From: Erysipelotrichaceae bacterium UBA6182
GTDB lineage: Bacteria; Bacillota_I; Bacilli_A; Erysipelotrichales; Erysipelotrichaceae
Reading direction: 5' to 3'
Length of the DNA stretch: 8,794 bases
Assembly (NCBI GenBank): GCA_002422065.1
Contig: DITO01000171.1
Coordinates: 1-8,794, forward strand
Part shown: piece after piece, positions 4,844 through 8,794 of the stretch
Numbering within the stretch: the first letter of the stretch is position 1
Layout of the letters: every line of letters starts with the position of its first letter
Position numbers and translations under genes: made by a program
The notes under the pieces: generated by a model
The model's database searches: none
The model's input: only the letters and a program-made list of their open reading frames with translations
What the model was told of the DNA's origin: nothing

Positions 4844-7570
4844 TTAAGCATTAATAATGGTATGACAACGATCACATAAATGATCTTCATGAACAGACTC
4901 TGTGACTGTCCAACAACGTGGGCAACTCACTCCCTCTGCTTTAAGCACTGATACACCACATACTTCATAACGTGGAGCATCACTCACAAGGGATAGTTTA
5001 GAGACAATGAGCCACTGTGCAAGAGCTTGCTCATCACCCACTGCACTCGTTAGTAAAGCTTTTTGATCTTCGCTAAGACTTAACTGTACATGAGCTTCAA
5101 GTGATTTACCAATAACTTTAGTTGCACGTGCTTCTTCAAGAGATTTTAAGACATCACTACGAATTTCAAAACATGCTTCCCACTGATCATCACTGATTGT
5201 CGTTTCTAATAAGGCCATATGTTTGAACTCACTTAAGTGAATACTTTCATCACTAATTTGAAGTGTATCCCATACTTCTTCACTTGTATGCACAAGAATT
5301 GGTGCTAATAAGCGAACAAGCATATCCACAACTTCATGAAGAACAGTTTGTACTTGGCGACGTCTTAGTGAATCTTTTCGATCAATGTAGAGAATGTCTT
5401 TTGTAAAGTCGAGATAGTAAGCAGATAATGTATTATTCATAAACACAAAAGTTTCTGAAACAAGAGTGTTGAAATCATAGGTCTCGTAAGACTTTAATCC
5501 AAGCTCATTAAGTTTAATACACTCATTAAGAACATAGCGATCCACTTGAGGTAACGTGTTTAAATCAACCTTATCATTAAGTGTGAAATCCTCGATAGAT
5601 AAGTTACCTAACATAAAGCGGAAAGTATTACGCACTTTGCGATAAAGTTCTGCGGTTTGTTTGAGGAGTGCATCTGAAATACGAACATCAGAAGTATAGT
5701 CAATACTTGCAACCCATAAACGTAGAATATCTGCACCTAAGGTAGAAGTTACTTTATTAGGATCAACGACGTTACCTAAGGATTTACTCATCTTCTTGCC
5801 TTGACCATCCATGACGAAACCATGAGTTAATACCGCTTTATAAGGAGCATGACCATTTGCTGCAACACTGACAATGAGTGAAGAGTTAAACCAACCACGA
5901 TATTGATCACTTCCTTCAAGATATAAGTCTACTGGAGTAGTAATTCCTTTTGGTAATAAAGCACCAAGATGAGATGATCCTGAATCAAACCAAACATCCA
6001 TGATATCTGTTTCTTTTCTAAATTCATTGTTTGGAGAATTAGGATGAGTAAAACCTGCTGGTAGTAAGTCTATAGCTTCTTTTTCAAACCAGATATTAGA
6101 TCCATGTTTTTCAAACAAAGATGCAATGTGTTCAAACACTTGAGCATCAAGGATTGGAGTATCATCTTCATTGTAAATAATTGGAATTGGCACTCCCCAA
6201 GCACGTTGGCGAGAAATACACCAGTCAATACGATCTTTCATGATGTTATGAAGACGAAGTTTTCCCCATGAAGGATAAAACGTTGTCTTTTCAATTTCTG
6301 AAAGTAATGTGCTACTAATTTTTTCAATCGAGGCAAACCATTGTGTGGTAGCACGATAAATAACTGGTTTCTTCGTTCTCCAGTCATGAGGATAACTATG
6401 TGTAAACCATTCATGTTTTAGTAAAGCACCCATCTCTTCAAGACGAACTGTTACTGTTTTATTCGCTTCTTCAGTGGTTTGACCAACGAGCCAATCCCCT
6501 GCTTCAATCATCATCCGTCCTTGTTCATCCACAGGACAAAATGGAACTAAACCATACTTTAATCCAACAATGTAGTCTTCATGTCCATGACCTGGTGCAG
6601 TATGAACACACCCAGTCCCTGCATCAGCACTAACATGATCTCCACATAAAATCATGGAAGTACGATCATATAGAGGATGTTGAGTTAAGACATGTTCCAC
6701 ATCTTGACCTTTAAAGGTCGATAAAACTTGGTACTCATCAAGATTAAATTCTTTCATCAGTGATTCAACAAGCTCTTCTAAGACAATTAAAACCCCTTTA
6801 CTTGTGGATACACGAGCATAGGTCATTAAAGGATTAACACTGATTGCTAAGTTAGCTGGGATTGTCCAAGGCGTTGTCGTCCAGATAACGAATTGATCAT
6901 CTAGAGATACAAGTGGGTGTTCACTCACTACTTTGAAAGCCACAAAGATCGCCATGTCTTTTTTATCCATATATTCAATCTCAGCTTCTGCTAAGGCAGT
7001 TTCTGAAGATGGTGACCAATAAACAGGTTTTAATCCTTTATAGATCATACCTGAAAGTGCCATTTTAGAGAATACACGAATTTGTTCTGCTTCGTATTCA
7101 GGTTTTAGTGTGATATATGGATGTTCATAATCAGCCACAGTTCCAATACGCTTCATGTCTTGCATTTGAATTTCAATTTGCTTGAGAGCATATTCTTCAC
7201 ATAACACTCTAAACTGAGCAACACTCATTGATTTGCGATTAACACCTTGTTTGGATAAGGCAGTTTCAATCGGTAGTCCATGTGTATCCCATCCTGGAAT
7301 AAATGGCACATGATATCCAGCTAAAAAGCGTGAGCGTACGACCACATCTTTTAAGATCTTGTTTAGAGCATGGCCAATGTGAATGTTACCGTTCGCATAC
7401 GGAGGACCATCATGTAAGACAAAGGTTGGATGTCCAACACGTTTCATCAACATAGCCTCATAAAGGTTAACTTCTTCCCAACGAGCTTGTATCGTTGGTT
7501 CTTTTTGGTTCAAATTTGCCTTCATCTCAAATGAGGTGTTTGGCATATTGAGGGTTGATTTATAATCCAT
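4844..7570 (-). CDS. ileS: Isoleucyl-tRNA synthetase
   Basis: Class Ia enzyme that charges tRNA-Ile in the cytoplasm and hydrolyses mis-activated or mischarged valine. At 908 residues it is of normal bacterial length. The start MDYKSTLNMPNTSFEM is typical. The ATP-binding signature HIGH is at 64-67 and KMSKS at 593-597; GWDTHGLPIE (93-102) is also conserved. The editing (CP1) domain shows WTTTPWTIPAN (230-240) and GTGCVHTAPGHGHEDY (318-333). The anticodon-binding domain follows KMSKS. The C-terminal zinc-binding module is complete (C883, C886, C899, C902), which marks the standard bacterial type rather than the eukaryote-like type that lacks this module and is linked to mupirocin resistance. 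The ATG at 7568-7570 lies 8 bases after AAGGAG (7579-7584). It is controlled by the T-box leader just upstream. Its original terminator appears disrupted by the insertion sequence downstream. Confidence 0.98.
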   Translation of the reverse strand: MDYKSTLNMPNTSFEMKANLNQKEPTIQARWEEVNLYEAMLMKRVGHPTFVLHDGPPYANGNIHIGHALNKILKDVVVRSRFLAGYHVPFIPGWDTHGLPIETALSKQGVNRKSMSVAQFRVLCEEYALKQIEIQMQDMKRIGTVADYEHPYITLKPEYEAEQIRVFSKMALSGMIYKGLKPVYWSPSSETALAEAEIEYMDKKDMAIFVAFKVVSEHPLVSLDDQFVIWTTTPWTIPANLAISVNPLMTYARVSTSKGVLIVLEELVESLMKEFNLDEYQVLSTFKGQDVEHVLTQHPLYDRTSMILCGDHVSADAGTGCVHTAPGHGHEDYIVGLKYGLVPFCPVDEQGRMMIEAGDWLVGQTTEEANKTVTVRLEEMGALLKHEWFTHSYPHDWRTKKPVIYRATTQWFASIEKISSTLLSEIEKTTFYPSWGKLRLHNIMKDRIDWCISRQRAWGVPIPIIYNEDDTPILDAQVFEHIASLFEKHGSNIWFEKEAIDLLPAGFTHPNSPNNEFRKETDIMDVWFDSGSSHLGALLPKGITTPVDLYLEGSDQYRGWFNSSLIVSVAANGHAPYKAVLTHGFVMDGQGKKMSKSLGNVVDPNKVTSTLGADILRLWVASIDYTSDVRISDALLKQTAELYRKVRNTFRFMLGNLSIEDFTLNDKVDLNTLPQVDRYVLNECIKLNELGLKSYETYDFNTLVSETFVFMNNTLSAYYLDFTKDILYIDRKDSLRRRQVQTVLHEVVDMLVRLLAPILVHTSEEVWDTLQISDESIHLSEFKHMALLETTISDDQWEACFEIRSDVLKSLEEARATKVIGKSLEAHVQLSLSEDQKALLTSAVGDEQALAQWLIVSKLSLVSDAPRYEVCGVSVLKAEGVSCPRCWTVTESVHEDHLCDRCHTIINA

Positions 7571-7578
7571 ATCATTTT

Positions 7579-7803
7579 CTCCTTATTTCAATAAAAAAAC
7601 GCGCCAATCTAAGGACGCGCTAACGTGGTACCACCTTAGTTCATCTTGAAATTCAAGATGCACTCAACTAGGTAACGACTAGTACGAAACTTCTTAATCA
7701 TTTCAGAAGTTTAACCCTTAAGTGATCGATGTATTGTTCATCCATGATTCGCAGCAATCATCATGTCTCTGAAGATGAGGTTAAATACATTGTTGTCTTA
7801 AGC
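7579..7803 (-). promoter_or_regulatory. T-box riboswitch leader of ileS (Ile)
   Basis: Leader that binds uncharged tRNA-Ile and switches ileS on. The T-box sequence is on the minus strand at 7624-7637 (AAGGTGGTACCACG). Stem I is clear: the base helix CTTAAG/CTTAAG (7797-7802 with 7717-7722), then a symmetric 6x6 internal loop, then ATGTATT/AATACAT (7784-7790 with 7729-7735). The 3' side of the loop is CGATCA, placing the specifier ATC, an Ile codon followed by A, at 7724-7726. An AGAGA motif and an apical TTGCTGCGAA segment lie further out. A 7-bp hairpin (7688-7694 with 7705-7711) and a CATCTTG/CAAGATG hairpin (7642-7660) follow. The leader begins at the divIVA stop codon. I see no convincing promoter of its own, so it may be read from the sepF promoter. 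Confidence 0.93.
7593..7621 (-). terminator. T-box regulatory terminator before ileS
   Basis: On the minus strand CGCG-T-CC (7613-7619) pairs with GGCGCG (7600-7605) with one bulged base and a 7-base loop. Seven T residues follow (7593-7599). It lies right after the T-box sequence, as expected for the charged-tRNA off state. Confidence 0.88.
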
Positions 7804-7808
7804 TTTGT

Positions 7809-8261
7809 TTATTCAATATCTTTGAAAGGTTCAATCATAGGAAATTCTAACCCTTCAATGATGGTTTGTAAAGATGCAAGTTTAGCAAGTAACTGAGCTT
7901 TATTCTCTTTGCCTTCATTGGCAATGCGTACAAGCTCTTTTAATAGTGTTTTAGCTGTATGAAGAGCTTCATTCACAATCATGTTCGCATGCTCATTGGC
8001 TTGTTCAATAACGACGTTGGCTTCCTTGAGTGCAAAGCGAGCAATTTCATCCGCTGCTTTCTCTTTAGAAGTTAAATCAGCTACAAGCATCGTATGTTTC
8101 ATTTTAAGCTTTTGATAAGCCTCTTGAGTAATATGAACTTCTTTCTCATACACTTCTAGTTTTTTATTGAGTTGTTCAACGCTTGATTGTAGTGTTGAAA
8201 TGGTGTGATCAACAGCTAACTTATCATAACCATCTTTCACAACTTTAAATGAAGAACTCAT
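7809..8261 (-). CDS. divIVA: DivIVA-like coiled-coil division/polarity protein
   Basis: A 150-residue protein with a short N-terminal region (FKVVKDGYDKLAVDHTI, 5-21) that resembles the DivIVA signature containing GYD and VD. This is followed by long heptad-rich helices (about 22-75 and 75-130, e.g. ARFALKEANVVIEQANEHAN), as in DivIVA/Wag31 proteins that mark curved membrane at septum and poles. The N-terminus is atypical: the usual short basic lead-in with LTPxDI before the GYD segment is missing. The start at 8259-8261 has no clear ribosome binding site and lies 5 bases after the sepF stop codon, so it is probably translated by coupling to sepF. The position between sepF and ileS matches the division cluster of many Gram-positive bacteria and supports the assignment. 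GpsB-type or other DivIVA-domain paralogues are less likely alternatives. Confidence 0.85.
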   Translation of the reverse strand: MSSSFKVVKDGYDKLAVDHTISTLQSSVEQLNKKLEVYEKEVHITQEAYQKLKMKHTMLVADLTSKEKAADEIARFALKEANVVIEQANEHANMIVNEALHTAKTLLKELVRIANEGKENKAQLLAKLASLQTIIEGLEFPMIEPFKDIE

Positions 8262-8266
8262 TGTGA

Positions 8267-8662
8267 TTACTCACTTTCACTAAGACGAATTGCCCCAGCA
8301 ACACCCATAGATTTTGGAGTACATAGTACGACATTATGACCAATCTTTTGAATGGTTCCATCAAGAGCAAAGATGACTCCTGTAATGAAATCAATCGTAC
8401 GTTGAGCATACTCTTTAGGTAAGCGATGTAGATTAATAACTGCAGCACGACCACTCTTAAGATGCATGCCCACTTCTTCGGCTTCATCAAAACTACGAGG
8501 TTCAAATAACACCATTTTAGTGTCTGCAGGTAATTTAGATATGGATTTATTCATTGGTTTTTCATATTCCATTGAACTTGTTTGTGTGGATGCATTCATT
8601 TCTAAGTATTCATCTTCTTCCACTGGATTAATGAATTCTTTAATTTTTTGTTTAAGGCTCAT
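8267..8662 (-). CDS. sepF: Cell division protein SepF
   Basis: A 131-residue SepF (YlmF, DUF552). Family members bind FtsZ, bundle its filaments and tether them to the membrane at the septum. The N-terminal MSLKQKIKEFI is a likely amphipathic membrane-targeting helix, followed by an acidic, polar linker (about 12-45). The globular SepF domain spans about 48-117, with MVLFEPRSFDEAEEV, AAVINLHRLPKEYAQRTIDF and GTIQKIGHNVVLCTP. The ATG at 8660-8662 follows GGAGGAT (8668-8674) by five bases. It is the first gene after a promoter at 8686-8694 and is followed closely by divIVA. The ylmG and ylmH genes that often lie between them are absent. Confidence 0.96.
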   Translation of the reverse strand: MSLKQKIKEFINPVEEDEYLEMNASTQTSSMEYEKPMNKSISKLPADTKMVLFEPRSFDEAEEVGMHLKSGRAAVINLHRLPKEYAQRTIDFITGVIFALDGTIQKIGHNVVLCTPKSMGVAGAIRLSESE

Positions 8663-8685
8663 GAGGGATCCTCCATTTGACCTAT

Positions 8686-8694
8686 ATTATACCA
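8686..8694 (-). promoter_or_regulatory. Extended -10 promoter of sepF-divIVA
   Basis: TGGTATAAT on the minus strand is a perfect extended -10 element, 24 bases upstream of the sepF ATG. Boxes 16-18 bases further upstream match TTGACA poorly. It probably drives sepF-divIVA and perhaps the ileS T-box leader. Confidence 0.65.
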
Positions 8695-8742
8695 TAACAC
8701 TGTGTGGACTAAAAGAATGAGAAATAGACTTGTTTACTTATG

Positions 8743-8779
8743 ATTTAATAAAACAGGACAATCTGTTAAGAAAGTCCTG
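8743..8779 (-). terminator. Probable terminator of the gene upstream of sepF
   Basis: On the minus strand CAGGAC (8774-8779) pairs with GTCCTG (8754-8759) around a 14-base loop, followed by TTTTATTAAAT. It likely ends a minus-strand gene lying beyond the right window edge. The stem is only 6 bp, so confidence is moderate. No coding sequence is visible from 8663 to the window end. Confidence 0.55.
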
Positions 8780-8794
8780 CTAAGTTATTAAATT

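Noticed and set aside
1118..7570. Alternative genetic code with TGA as tryptophan
   Set aside because: The methyltransferase frame ends at TGA exactly where family proteins end, and tryptophans in PheS and IleS are encoded by TGG.
8245..8505. Second minus-strand open frame inside sepF (86 codons)
   Set aside because: It lies in another frame of sepF, has no ribosome binding site, and shows no recognisable protein features.
8466..8720. Plus-strand open frame opposite the start of sepF
   Set aside because: It is antisense to a clear sepF and its promoter, and there are no supporting signals.
1..8794. CRISPR array, tRNA or rRNA genes, prophage or defence genes
   Set aside because: No regularly spaced repeats, tRNA-like clover-leaf segments or recognisable defence proteins were seen. 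All genes except the insertion sequence are housekeeping.

Overview
The window reads as chromosomal DNA of a low-GC Gram-positive bacterium (Bacillota). Reasons: AAGGAG-type ribosome binding sites, two T-box riboswitches in front of aminoacyl-tRNA synthetase genes, a sepF/divIVA division pair next to ileS, and a SpoU/TrmH methyltransferase next to pheS-pheT. TGA is used as a stop and tryptophan is read from TGG, so this is not a code-4 mycoplasma. The compact layout and the diverged DivIVA fit the Erysipelotrichia side of the phylum, but that placement is an inference from general resemblance only.

Layout. All housekeeping genes lie on the minus strand, so their transcription order runs from right to left: [terminator of an off-window gene, 8747-8779] - promoter 8686-8694 - sepF - divIVA - Ile T-box leader - ileS - [insertion sequence, plus strand, 3250-4814] - trmH-family rRNA/tRNA methyltransferase - Phe T-box leader - pheS - pheT (truncated by the left window edge). 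No stretch longer than 300 bases lacks a gene. The two longer gaps, about 240 bases each, are filled by the T-box leaders.

How the genes work together. SepF and DivIVA act in septum assembly and polar or septal membrane marking. IleS, PheS and PheT charge tRNA-Ile and tRNA-Phe. Each synthetase unit is controlled by its own T-box, which senses uncharged cognate tRNA and lifts a leader terminator. The methyltransferase modifies RNA ribose, so most of the window is cell division plus translation.

The accessory part is a complete, apparently intact 1565-bp IS1182-type insertion sequence between ileS and the methyltransferase gene. It is flanked by 24-bp direct repeats that differ at one base, and each copy is itself a hairpin with 10-base arms: the element appears to have inserted at the ileS transcription terminator and duplicated the whole hairpin. 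Its two ends also carry inward-acting terminators, one built partly from the terminal inverted repeat. I found no previously undescribed multigene system; the terminator-targeted insertion and its consequences are the most interesting things here.
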